A stretch of DNA of 7,831 nucleotides from an uncultured Achromobacter sp. (GCA_913775005.1 CAJYKY010000253.1:1-7831); one strand, 5' to 3'; positions 1-5,982 are shown, counted from the first letter of the stretch. Notes: generated from the sequence alone by a model not told the origin. A program made the numbers and translations.

Positions 1-1441
1 TTTCGACATGGCCCATCATCGCGTGTTCGTCCCGCGCGTAATAGTAGAAGTCGTAGGCGCGCAGCACCTGCACGTCACGCAGCGCCGCGCCGGGCAGCCA
101 GTGCGCGGCGGCGGCGCGCAGGTCGGCCTCGGCGAACGTGTGAGCCGTGGCGTCCGTGGCGGATAGCACCCGCGGCGCACCGGCAGCGCCGCGCGCCAGA
201 ACAACGTCTTGCCCGATGCCGCGCGCCCAAACGAGCTCGCGCGGCGCGGCGGGCAGGGCGGCGATCAGTGCGGCGGGCGTGGCCAGTGGAGAGGGGAGCG
301 CGGAGGCGGGGGGAGTCTGCGCGGTTTGCAGAGTCTGCGCGGTCTGCGACGGCTGCGCAGTTTGCGAAGGCTGCACGGTCGGCGCGGTCTGCGCCGTCCC
401 CGGCGTCTGCACCAGCGGGGCGGCGTGGCTCGTGAAGATCTTCCACGGGTTCATCGACATCAGCCCGCTGAAGATCCACGTGATCGTGATCACGGCGAAC
501 AGCAAGCCGCTGATGTGGTGCCAGCGCATCATCCTTTCGCGGTAGGGCGAACGGCTGCCGCTCGCGTACGGCCGGGAAAAACGCCAGCGCAACAGGCCGA
601 CGATCGTACCTGTCAGCGCCAGCACCACGCCCGCTACCGACAGCCACACCACGACGTCGTGCCACCACGGGTCCAGTGCGTTACCGCGCAGCGGATACAG
701 CCAATGGATCCACGCACCCACATAGTTCCACGCCCGTTCCTTGCGGGTGGCGTCCAGCACCACGGCGCCAGTGGCCGACGAGACATACAGCCGCGTATGC
801 GCCGGGTCGCTCATGTCGATGCGATGCAGCGGGCGGTGCAAGTCCAGCGCGCGCGAGTGCGTGTAGACGTCTTCATGCACCGTGCCGCCGTACGTCGCAG
901 CGACGTCGCCGCCAAACCACGCGCGCGCCGTGGCCAGCGCAACGTCCGCGTCCGCCGCCGGAAGCAGCGCGCCCGTCTGCGCATCGACAACGCGGGGCGC
1001 CAGGCGCGGCGCGCCCGGCGCAGCCTTGACCGGCACCACATACACCGGCTGGCCGCCACGGCTGGCGGTCAGGCTCAGGCCGGTGGCATCCAAGGGCGCC
1101 CGGTGCGCATCGGCCGGGGCTGGCGCGCCTACGGCCGCGCCGCCGGCCGGCTTTGCCGGCGGCGCATCTCTGCGCGCCACCGCCAGCGCTTGCTCCGGCG
1201 TCACCGCAATCCGCGCCGCGTCCAGCGGCGCCAGGTGCGTTAGCCGCTCCTGCGGCGTGAGCTTGGGGTAGCCCACATACATCATCACCACGCCGCTGAT
1301 GAACCACATCGCAAAGAACAGGCATAGCACGATGCCGGCCCAGCGGTGGATCAGGTAGAGCCAGCGCTTGAGCCGGGTGGACAAAGGCGGCCCGGCGGGG
1401 CGGTTCCGAGAACGGGACGCGGCGGTCGAAGGGGCGTTCAT
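1..1441 (-). CDS. PepSY-associated TM helix protein, putative inner-membrane oxidoreductase (3' end beyond window)
   Basis: An open frame runs from ATG at 1441 to the window edge, giving 480 residues without a stop; the C-terminus is missing. Seen: a basic N-terminus, TM1 at about 28-56 with the IHRWAG motif (H32), a large presumably periplasmic region (57-260) holding the first PepSY-like part, TM2 at 262-284, a basic loop, TM3 at 308-330 starting RWHHISG, a Gln/Thr repeat linker at 345-376, then a second periplasmic part. Histidines at membrane borders (H32, H202, H206, H246, H308, H309) suit the PepSY_TM family, whose members beside TonB receptors (FoxB, PiuB types) are thought to reduce metal-chelates or release their metal. 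The start lies 20 bases after the receptor stop, with AAGG at 1452-1449 as ribosome site, so the two genes are co-transcribed. It corresponds in position to the third gene of the B. pertussis cruR-bfrG operon. The substrate is inferred, not shown. Confidence 0.88.
   Translation of the reverse strand, partial: MNAPSTAASRSRNRPAGPPLSTRLKRWLYLIHRWAGIVLCLFFAMWFISGVVMMYVGYPKLTPQERLTHLAPLDAARIAVTPEQALAVARRDAPPAKPAGGAAVGAPAPADAHRAPLDATGLSLTASRGGQPVYVVPVKAAPGAPRLAPRVVDAQTGALLPAADADVALATARAWFGGDVAATYGGTVHEDVYTHSRALDLHRPLHRIDMSDPAHTRLYVSSATGAVVLDATRKERAWNYVGAWIHWLYPLRGNALDPWWHDVVVWLSVAGVVLALTGTIVGLLRWRFSRPYASGSRSPYRERMMRWHHISGLLFAVITITWIFSGLMSMNPWKIFTSHAAPLVQTPGTAQTAPTVQPSQTAQPSQTAQTLQTAQTPPASALPSPLATPAALIAALPAAPRELVWARGIGQDVVLARGAAGAPRVLSATDATAHTFAEADLRAAAAHWLPGAALRDVQVLRAYDFYYYARDEHAMMGHVE
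320..373 (-). repeat. Three 18-base tandem repeats inside the PepSY gene
   Basis: Three consecutive 18-base units (373-356, 355-338, 337-320) encode QPSQTA, QPSQTA and QTLQTA, residues 357-374. Similar QT-rich codons continue on both sides (residues 345-376). The repeat sits just after TM3 in a presumably flexible periplasmic linker. The length is a multiple of three, so loss or gain of a unit would keep the frame. The copies differ at several bases, so they are not freshly duplicated. Confidence 0.85.
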
Positions 1442-1448
1442 GGCAGGG

Positions 1449-1452
1449 CCTT
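1449..1452 (-). promoter_or_regulatory. Ribosome binding site of the PepSY gene
   Basis: AAGG on the minus strand lies 7 bases before the ATG at 1441, within the 20-base gap after the receptor stop codon. It supports this start and translation from a shared transcript. It is a modest match to the Shine-Dalgarno consensus. Confidence 0.5.
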
Positions 1453-1461
1453 GCGAGTCGA

Positions 1462-3663
1462 TCAGAACCGCGCTTGCAGCGTCAGTTCAAACGAGCGCGG
1501 CGCGCCCAGGTAGAACATCGTGGGGCTGGCGTTCGCCGCATAGACCTTGTCGGTCAGGTTGCGCACGCGGGCGGTGACGTTCAGGTTGGCGTTGACCCGG
1601 TGCGACAGCGCGGCGTCGAACACGGTGTAGGACGGCGCCCATACGGTGTTGGCGGCATCGGCATAGGCGCGGCCCACATAGCGCGCGGCCACGCTCGCGT
1701 TCCAGTCCGGCACGAACGCATAGTCCACCCACACGTTGGCCAGACGGCGCGGCGTGTTGGTCGGCACGTTGCCGTTGCGCGATACCGTCACGCCGCCCAC
1801 CGACTGCGAAAAGTCGTCGTAGCGCGGGTCCACAAAGGCCACATTGCCCTGCAACGACAGCTTGGGCGTGAGCTGCAAGCCGCCCGCCAGTTCCACGCCG
1901 CGCGCCGACTGCGCGCCCACCGGCACACTCACGCCCGGGTTGTTCGGATCGGTAGTGGAAATGTGCTTGCGCTTGATTTCATAAACGGCAACTGTCGCCG
2001 AGCCGCGTCCTTCCCAGAAGTCGAACTTGCCGCCCATCTCGGCCTGCGTGCCGGTCGTGAGCTTGTCGTTGTTCAGCACATCGGCAAACGACGCGGTGGC
2101 CAACAGACCGGACGGGGGATCCGCCGCCGTGGCGTACTGCGCATACAGCGATGCCTCCGGGCTCAGCTGCCAGTTCACGCCCAACCGTCCGGTCAGCGGC
2201 GAGTAGCTGCGCGACGCGCTGGCGGGCGCCGCCGCCGTCACGGCGCGGCGGTTGGTCAGGTCCACGTCGATGAAGTCCTTGCGCAGCGCCGACACGATGG
2301 CCACGCCGGGCAGCACCTCGGTGCGATTTTCCATCGTCAACGCCACCGTGCGGATGCGGTTGTCGCGGTCGGCCTTGTGGCCGCGCGTCATGCCGGGGAT
2401 GTCGTAGAAGTCGCCTGCGGAAAAGTCATACGGATCCACCGCGTCCACCTGGCCGGGCAGGCTGGTCGGATAGCGGGTCACCCGGTTGACGCTGACATCG
2501 GCACCGAACGACCAGTCGCTGGGCAGGCCAGCCAGCGTCGAACGCACCAGGCCTTCAACGCGGTTGCCGATCAGGCTTTGCTCGTGGCGTTGCAACAGCG
2601 CGCCCGACCGCAACACCAGGCTGTTGCCGGCATTGAAGCGATAGCTTTCCAGATTACGGAAGTCGCGTTCGGCGTGGTAGTAGTACAGCGTGTTCTGAAA
2701 CGACGTGCTGGCGCTGGGCCGCCATTGCGTCAGCGACCGCGCCCACAGCACCGACTGCTGGTACAGCCCATCGTTGACGTTGTAGTTCTTGAAACGCGTG
2801 CCATCCATGATGTGGCCTTCGCCTTGCACGACGCCCGCGGCGTTCGTCATCAGCGGCGTGCCCCAGTAAGGCCGGTCGACTTGTTCGCGCTGGAATTCAA
2901 AGGCGAAGGTCTGCGTCACGTCACTGCCCAGGTCCGACAGCAAGGACGCCGCCACCTGCGTGGCGCGCGAGTGATTGCCATCGACCCAGCCATGGCTGGA
3001 ACCGGTGTTGGCGTCGATGCGCAGGTACTGCCCCTGTCCGCCGGCATCGCCCGTCAGCTGCTGGTTCAGGCCCACGGAATACTGCTGGCTGTTGAACGAG
3101 CCTAAGCGGAATTGGCCTTCGTAGAAGGTGTCGCGCTGCGGCAGCTTGGTGACGTAGTTGATCGCACCGCCCACGGCGCCTGCGCCGAACAGAAAGGTGG
3201 CGGGGCCGCCGATGGCTTCCACGCGGTCATAGATCCAGCTGTCTACCGGGCGCCCGGCGATGGCGTCGTACTGAACGGAGATGCCGTTGAACAGCTGCGA
3301 GACCTGTCCGCCGGAAAAGCCCCGGTAGCTCACCGCGCCGGCATTGCCCGGCGGCGAGGCGTTGTCCACGCCGGGGATGCCGCGTGCGATGTCCTGCGTG
3401 GTGAGCGAACCGCGCGCGTCGATCTGCTCGCGCGAGATCACGGTGACGCTGGCGGGCGTTTCGCGCAGGGTCAGGCCCAGGCGGCTGCCGGTGCTGTCGG
3501 TGGCATCCAGGTTGACGGGGCCGTTGGGGGCGGGTTCGGCATGGCTGGCGCCATAGACGGTGGTGGGAGCCAGCGTCTGAACGGCTGGGTCAACGGTCAG
3601 GGCTTGTGCAGAGCCGCCGGCCAGCGCGGCCAGCAGCAGAGAGTAGAGGGCAGTGTGTTTCAT
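1462..3663 (-). CDS. bfrG: TonB-dependent outer-membrane receptor, BfrG-like
   Basis: A complete 733-residue outer-membrane receptor that would import a metal-chelate using TonB-ExbB-ExbD energy. Residues 1-21 are a signal peptide (MKH, hydrophobic stretch, cleavage after AQA). A possible TonB box lies near 33-38 (PTTVYG). The plug spans about 60-173, with RETPASVTV (67-75), DIARGIPGV (91-99), YRGF (113-116), RVEAIGGPATFLFG (147-160) and GAINYVTK (166-173). The rest is a beta-barrel with alternating aromatic strands, ending in the expected terminal Phe (LQARF). The length is normal for siderophore-type receptors. The protein has no cysteine at all. By homology alone it would be called a siderophore receptor. 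The name bfrG rests on gene order: a DUF2946 gene before it and a PepSY gene after it, as in the copper-repressed B. pertussis operon. No clear Shine-Dalgarno precedes the ATG, and I saw no Fur box in the leader. The family is certain; the ligand and symbol are inferred. Confidence 0.93.
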   Translation of the reverse strand: MKHTALYSLLLAALAGGSAQALTVDPAVQTLAPTTVYGASHAEPAPNGPVNLDATDSTGSRLGLTLRETPASVTVISREQIDARGSLTTQDIARGIPGVDNASPPGNAGAVSYRGFSGGQVSQLFNGISVQYDAIAGRPVDSWIYDRVEAIGGPATFLFGAGAVGGAINYVTKLPQRDTFYEGQFRLGSFNSQQYSVGLNQQLTGDAGGQGQYLRIDANTGSSHGWVDGNHSRATQVAASLLSDLGSDVTQTFAFEFQREQVDRPYWGTPLMTNAAGVVQGEGHIMDGTRFKNYNVNDGLYQQSVLWARSLTQWRPSASTSFQNTLYYYHAERDFRNLESYRFNAGNSLVLRSGALLQRHEQSLIGNRVEGLVRSTLAGLPSDWSFGADVSVNRVTRYPTSLPGQVDAVDPYDFSAGDFYDIPGMTRGHKADRDNRIRTVALTMENRTEVLPGVAIVSALRKDFIDVDLTNRRAVTAAAPASASRSYSPLTGRLGVNWQLSPEASLYAQYATAADPPSGLLATASFADVLNNDKLTTGTQAEMGGKFDFWEGRGSATVAVYEIKRKHISTTDPNNPGVSVPVGAQSARGVELAGGLQLTPKLSLQGNVAFVDPRYDDFSQSVGGVTVSRNGNVPTNTPRRLANVWVDYAFVPDWNASVAARYVGRAYADAANTVWAPSYTVFDAALSHRVNANLNVTARVRNLTDKVYAANASPTMFYLGAPRSFELTLQARF

Positions 3664-3699
3664 GGCTGAAGCCGGCAGGCCGGCGCAGCGATGCGGCGT

Positions 3700-3727
3700 C
3701 CGTGCGCCGCCGGCGCGGGGCGCACGG
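3700..3727 (-). promoter_or_regulatory. GC-rich hairpin upstream of the receptor start
   Basis: A perfect 9-base inverted repeat (CCGTGCGCC / GGCGCACGG on the plus strand) with a 10-base loop. In the mRNA it ends 36 bases before the receptor ATG. No T-run follows, so it is not an intrinsic terminator. It could affect Rho progress or ribosome loading, but high local GC also makes chance inverted repeats likely. Confidence 0.45.
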
Positions 3728-3770
3728 CGGGTGGCAGACGGTCGAATCGCAAGAATCTGGATACGCCCAC

Positions 3771-3794
3771 GCGCTCCGAGCGCTTAACAAGCGC
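3771..3794 (-). repeat. Two overlapping inverted repeats in the receptor leader
   Basis: On the plus strand GCGCTC-C-GAGCGC (3771-3783) overlaps GCGCTT-AAC-AAGCGC (3780-3794). The two stems share bases 3780-3783, so in RNA they are mutually exclusive. The second has a 6-base stem and 3-base loop. They sit at the downstream edge of the C/T-rich tract. They may be alternative RNA structures or a protein-binding palindrome; the sequence alone cannot decide. Confidence 0.5.
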
Positions 3795-3828
3795 GAAGGA
3801 AGACGAGGGAAGGGCAGAAGCGAACAGG
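3786..3828 (-). promoter_or_regulatory. Candidate rut site (Rho utilisation), C/T-rich and A-free
   Basis: Read as mRNA, these 43 bases contain 18 C, 18 U, 7 G and no A, with many spaced YC dimers. Such C-over-G, poorly structured runs are the hallmark of Rho loading sites, and this one is untranslated, starting 36 bases after the cruR stop. Hairpins lie on both sides. This fits Rho-dependent control of the receptor gene as reported for the B. pertussis homologue. Not experimentally shown here. Confidence 0.55.
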
Positions 3829-3835
3829 CGCGCAA

Positions 3836-3851
3836 GCCGTCGTCAGACGGC
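3836..3851 (-). promoter_or_regulatory. Small hairpin just after the cruR stop
   Basis: A 6-base perfect stem (GCCGTC / GACGGC) with a 4-base loop begins 13 bases after the DUF2946 stop codon. There is no following U-run, since the next bases are the C/U mix of the rut-like tract, so it is unlikely to be an intrinsic terminator. Confidence 0.35.
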
Positions 3852-3864
3852 CCAGCGCAAGGGA

Positions 3865-4344
3865 TCAGTTCGCGGGCGGCGCGCGCGGCTGGACCGCGCT
3901 CCAGGCATGAAGGGAAGCACCCGCCAGGAAGTACAGCGGCGGGTACGTGATGGCGCGGCCAACAGGCGCGGGCACCACGGGTACGGTGACGGGCAGAATG
4001 CCCACGTCAGCGTGCGGGTTGCGGCAGAGCGGGCAGTAATGGCCGTCGCCATGGCCGGCGGCGGCATGGGCGTCACCGCCGATATCGGCGGCGGGGCCGT
4101 GGCCGTCGTGTCCGGCTTGCGGGATGTCCAGCTGCACGTCCAGCATCCTGTCCCGCGCGGCGTCTTGCCCGGCAGCGCCTTCGCCACCTTCGCAGACGTC
4201 AACGCTGACCATGATGCGGTGCACATGGTGGCTGTCGGGCGACAGGCTCAAGGCTTGTGCAATCGACGGCACCAACGACGCCCACAGGATCGCGGCAAGC
4301 GCGATCCACAGCGTGGGGCGGGTCAGGAACGTAGCGAAGCACAT
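3865..4344 (-). CDS. cruR: DUF2946 family protein, copper-responsive upstream ORF CruR
   Basis: A 159-residue exported small protein. Residues 9-31 form a signal peptide or N-terminal membrane helix (AQA before residue 32). The mature part is His-rich (H39, H40, H42, H79, H82, H93, H98, H102, H111, H146) with cysteines at 51, 104 and 107, the last two forming the HYCPLC motif typical of DUF2946. A hydrophobic, proline-rich C-terminal part (114-148) follows. In B. pertussis the equivalent first gene of a cruR-bfrG-PepSY operon acts as a regulatory upstream ORF: copper binding to the CxxC of the nascent protein provokes Rho-dependent termination, lowering receptor expression. The same three-gene order and the CxxC are seen here, so the role is inferred by homology and synteny. 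The start at 4344 is the only one that keeps the signal peptide. It has no Shine-Dalgarno, and TATAAT lies 8 bases upstream, suggesting a leaderless mRNA. A structural copper-binding role is the alternative. Confidence 0.87.
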   Translation of the reverse strand: MCFATFLTRPTLWIALAAILWASLVPSIAQALSLSPDSHHVHRIMVSVDVCEGGEGAAGQDAARDRMLDVQLDIPQAGHDGHGPAADIGGDAHAAAGHGDGHYCPLCRNPHADVGILPVTVPVVPAPVGRAITYPPLYFLAGASLHAWSAVQPRAPPAN

Positions 4345-4352
4345 GGTGGCGG

Positions 4353-4358
4353 ATTATA
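4353..4358 (-). promoter_or_regulatory. Candidate -10 element (TATAAT) of the cruR operon
   Basis: A perfect TATAAT on the minus strand (4358 to 4353) ends 8 bases before the cruR ATG, so initiation 7-9 bases downstream would fall at or beside the start codon. The surroundings (4353-4400) are visibly more AT-rich than the rest. No good -35 hexamer is found at 16-18 base spacing (for example AGCGCA at 17), so an activator or another promoter may be needed. Confidence 0.5.
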
Positions 4359-4379
4359 TCGGAGCAGATTCCGATTGCG

Positions 4380-4393
4380 CTTGCGATATCAAG
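4380..4393 (-). promoter_or_regulatory. Short inverted repeat upstream of the cruR promoter
   Basis: CTTG-CGATAT-CAAG is an inverted repeat with 4-base arms and a 6-base centre containing GATATC on extension. It lies 21 bases upstream of the TATAAT, overlapping or abutting where a -35 region would be. It could be an operator half of some regulator, but the arms are short and the match may be chance. Confidence 0.2.
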
Positions 4394-4411
4394 AAAGGTT
4401 CAAGCCGCTCT

Positions 4412-4424
4412 CGGTGCGACACCG
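4412..4424 (-). terminator. Weak hairpin after urtE, possible terminator
   Basis: CGGTG-CGA-CACCG forms a 5-base stem with a 3-base loop, 18 bases after the urtE stop. In the transcript the nearest pyrimidine run (CCTTTCTT) comes about 14 bases later, so this is a poor intrinsic terminator. It is the only terminator-like element between the urt genes and cruR. Confidence 0.2.
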
Positions 4425-4442
4425 CCGAATCACTCCAAAGCT

Positions 4443-5141
4443 TCACACCGACAGATGCCGCCTCACATCCTCGCCATCAATATCGGCCCGGCCGCCGCGG
4501 GCCACTACCTCGCCTCGCGACAGCACCACAAACTGATCCGCCAGCTCCCGCGCAAAATCAAAGTACTGTTCGCACAGCAAAATAGCGATGTCGCCGCGCT
4601 GGCGCAGCATGTGAATCACGCGCGCAATGTCCTTGATGATGGACGGCTGGATGCCTTCGGTGGGCTCGTCCAGGATGATGAGCTTGGGCTCGGCCACCAG
4701 CGCGCGCGCAATCGCCAACTGTTGTTGCTGCCCGCCCGACAGGTCACCGCCCCGGCGCGACAGCATGCTTTTCAGCACCGGAAACAATTCAAAGACTTCG
4801 CCCTTGATGCGGCGTGCGCGCGCGGCCGGTTGCGTGGCCATGCCCATCAGGATGTTCTCTTCCACGGTCAGCCGGGCGAAGATGTCGCGCCCTTGCGGTA
4901 CATAGGCCATGCCGCGCGCCGCGCGCTGATGCGGCGCCAGCCGCGTGATGTCGGCGCCGTTGAACGTGACGCCGCCGCTGGCCACGGGCAGCACGCCCAT
5001 CAGGCACTTGAGCAGCGTGGTCTTGCCCACGCCGTTGCGGCCCAGCAGCGCCAGGCATTCCCCTTGGCGCACCGATAGCGACACGCCGCGCAGTGTGTGG
5101 CTGCCGCCGTAGTATTGGTTGATGGTGTTGACGTCCAGCAT
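4443..5141 (-). CDS. urtE: Urea ABC transporter ATP-binding subunit UrtE
   Basis: A 232-residue cytoplasmic ATPase of the high-affinity urea importer UrtABCDE, partner of UrtD beneath the UrtB-UrtC channel. Seen: Walker A GRNGVGKTT (34-42), Q-loop Q83 in YVPQGRDIF, signature LSGGQQQQ (134-141), Walker B LIILDEP (154-160) followed by TEGIQPSII. At the switch position, LLCEQYFDFA carries Glu-Gln instead of His, as is common in the LivF-like family. The length is usual for UrtE. The TEGIQPSII and EQYFDFA segments and the position after UrtD distinguish it from amino-acid LivF. The gene begins one base after the urtD stop; a GGGG at 5152-5149 may serve as ribosome site. It is the last urt gene; no urease gene follows in the window, the next gene being the copper-type cruR. 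Confidence 0.95.
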   Translation of the reverse strand: MLDVNTINQYYGGSHTLRGVSLSVRQGECLALLGRNGVGKTTLLKCLMGVLPVASGGVTFNGADITRLAPHQRAARGMAYVPQGRDIFARLTVEENILMGMATQPAARARRIKGEVFELFPVLKSMLSRRGGDLSGGQQQQLAIARALVAEPKLIILDEPTEGIQPSIIKDIARVIHMLRQRGDIAILLCEQYFDFARELADQFVVLSRGEVVARGGRADIDGEDVRRHLSV

Positions 5142-5142
5142 C

Positions 5143-5982
5143 TCAGCGCCCCAGATAGACTTCGATCACGCGCGGGTCGGCCTGCACCTTGCTCATCGGC
5201 CCTTCGGCCAGCACCGAGCCTTCGTGCAGCACTGTCACCTTGCCATCGCCCGCGATCTGGTTCACGAAATCCATATCGTGTTCCACCACCATCAGCGAAT
5301 GGCGCCCGCGCAGTTCGTTGAGCAGTTCGCCCGTGCGTTCCGTTTCGGCGTCGGTCATGCCGGCCACGGGTTCGTCCAGCAGCAACAGCTGCGGCTCCTG
5401 CATCAGCAGCATGCCGATTTCCAGCCACTGCTTTTGCCCGTGCGACTGCAGCCCGGCCGGACGCCACACTTCGGGGCGCAGCCGGATCAGGTCCAGCGTT
5501 TCGCCGATCTTGTCGGCCTGTTCGCCCGTCAGCCGCGAAAACAGCGTGGGGCGCACGCGCTTGTCGGTCTTCATCGCCGGCTCCAGGTTTTCGAACACGG
5601 TGTGTTGCTCGAAGACGGTTGGGCGTTGGAATTTACGGCCGATGCCGGCATGCGCAATCTGCGCTTCGTTCAAGGTGGTGAGGTCGATGCTCTGGCCGAA
5701 GTAGGCCGTGCCAGCCGTGGGCCGCGTCTTGCCGGTGATGACGTCCATCATCGTCGTCTTGCCCGCGCCGTTGGGGCCGATGATGCAGCGCAGTTCGCCC
5801 ACGCCGATGTCCAGCGTCAGGTTGTTCAGCGCCTTGAAGCCGTCAAAGCTGACGGTAATGCCTTCCAGATACAGGATGGCGCCGTGGCTTGTGTCCAGGC
5901 CCTTGGGGCTGACACGGCCATACCCGGCTTCGCCGCTGGGGCCGCCATCCAGCATGGCCGATTCGGTGTGCGTGCTGGTCAT
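5143..5982 (-). CDS. urtD: Urea ABC transporter ATP-binding subunit UrtD
   Basis: A 279-residue ATPase of the LivG/UrtD type that pairs with UrtE to power urea import. Seen: ABC core starting near residue 37 (LYLEGITVSFDGFKAL), Walker A GPNGAGKTT (69-77), Q-loop in GRKFQRPTVFE (Q119), signature region QSHGQKQWLEIG (179-190), Walker B LLLLDEP (199-205) with VAGMTDAETERT, and switch H235 in VVEHDMDFV. The SHGQKQW and AGMTDAETERT segments are characteristic of UrtD. The start at 5982 is chosen because its ATG overlaps the urtC stop as ATGA and has GGAG 8 bases upstream; a longer frame from 6117 would run deep into urtC. The first 35 residues before the ABC core look poorly conserved and rich in Gly, Ser and Thr. 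The signature starts with Gln where family members mostly have Leu (LSHGQ). Confidence 0.95.
   Translation of the reverse strand: MTSTHTESAMLDGGPSGEAGYGRVSPKGLDTSHGAILYLEGITVSFDGFKALNNLTLDIGVGELRCIIGPNGAGKTTMMDVITGKTRPTAGTAYFGQSIDLTTLNEAQIAHAGIGRKFQRPTVFEQHTVFENLEPAMKTDKRVRPTLFSRLTGEQADKIGETLDLIRLRPEVWRPAGLQSHGQKQWLEIGMLLMQEPQLLLLDEPVAGMTDAETERTGELLNELRGRHSLMVVEHDMDFVNQIAGDGKVTVLHEGSVLAEGPMSKVQADPRVIEVYLGR

Larger units (their letters stand above)
3664..3864 (-). promoter_or_regulatory. 201-base cruR-bfrG intergenic leader, likely Rho-dependent attenuator region
   Basis: This gap between the DUF2946 stop and the receptor start contains no ATG on the minus strand before the receptor's own. 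It holds, in transcript order, a hairpin (3851-3836), a C/T-rich tract (3828-3786), two overlapping inverted repeats (3794-3771) and a GC-rich hairpin (3727-3700). No convincing promoter or Fur box was seen. In the B. pertussis cruR operon, copper sensing by the upstream protein leads to Rho-dependent termination before the receptor gene; this interval is where that would occur. The function here is inferred from that model. Confidence 0.6.
4345..4442 (-). other. 98-base gap between urtE and cruR
   Basis: This non-coding stretch separates the urea operon from the copper-type operon on the same strand. It holds the weak hairpin at 4412-4424, the short inverted repeat at 4380-4393 and the TATAAT at 4353-4358. 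No strong terminator is present, so some read-through from urt into cruR is possible. Confidence 0.7.

Noticed and set aside
209..1243. Long plus-strand open frame of 344 codons opposite the PepSY gene
   Set aside because: It is very Arg-rich with no recognisable domain, and the opposite strand encodes a clear membrane protein. High GC suppresses stops in antisense frames.
1474..3105. Plus-strand open frame of 543 codons opposite the receptor gene
   Set aside because: His/Arg/Ala-biased antisense shadow of a well-supported TonB-dependent receptor, with no domain of its own.
3590..3835. Minus-strand 81-codon frame across the receptor start, containing CPLL
   Set aside because: It starts from a non-ATG codon, has shadow-like Arg/Pro/Ser composition, and overlaps the receptor signal peptide out of frame.
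3664..3864. Fur box for the siderophore-type receptor
   Set aside because: I searched both strands of the leader by eye for the GATAAT-type repeats and found none; nearest AT-rich stretches do not match.
4342..4352. Kozak-like GCCACCATG at the cruR start
   Set aside because: A chance match; the sequence has no meaning for bacterial initiation.
4359..4400. MerR/CueR-type operator upstream of cruR
   Set aside because: The inverted repeat at 4380-4393 has only 4-base arms and is not placed within a 19-base spacer between -35 and -10 elements.
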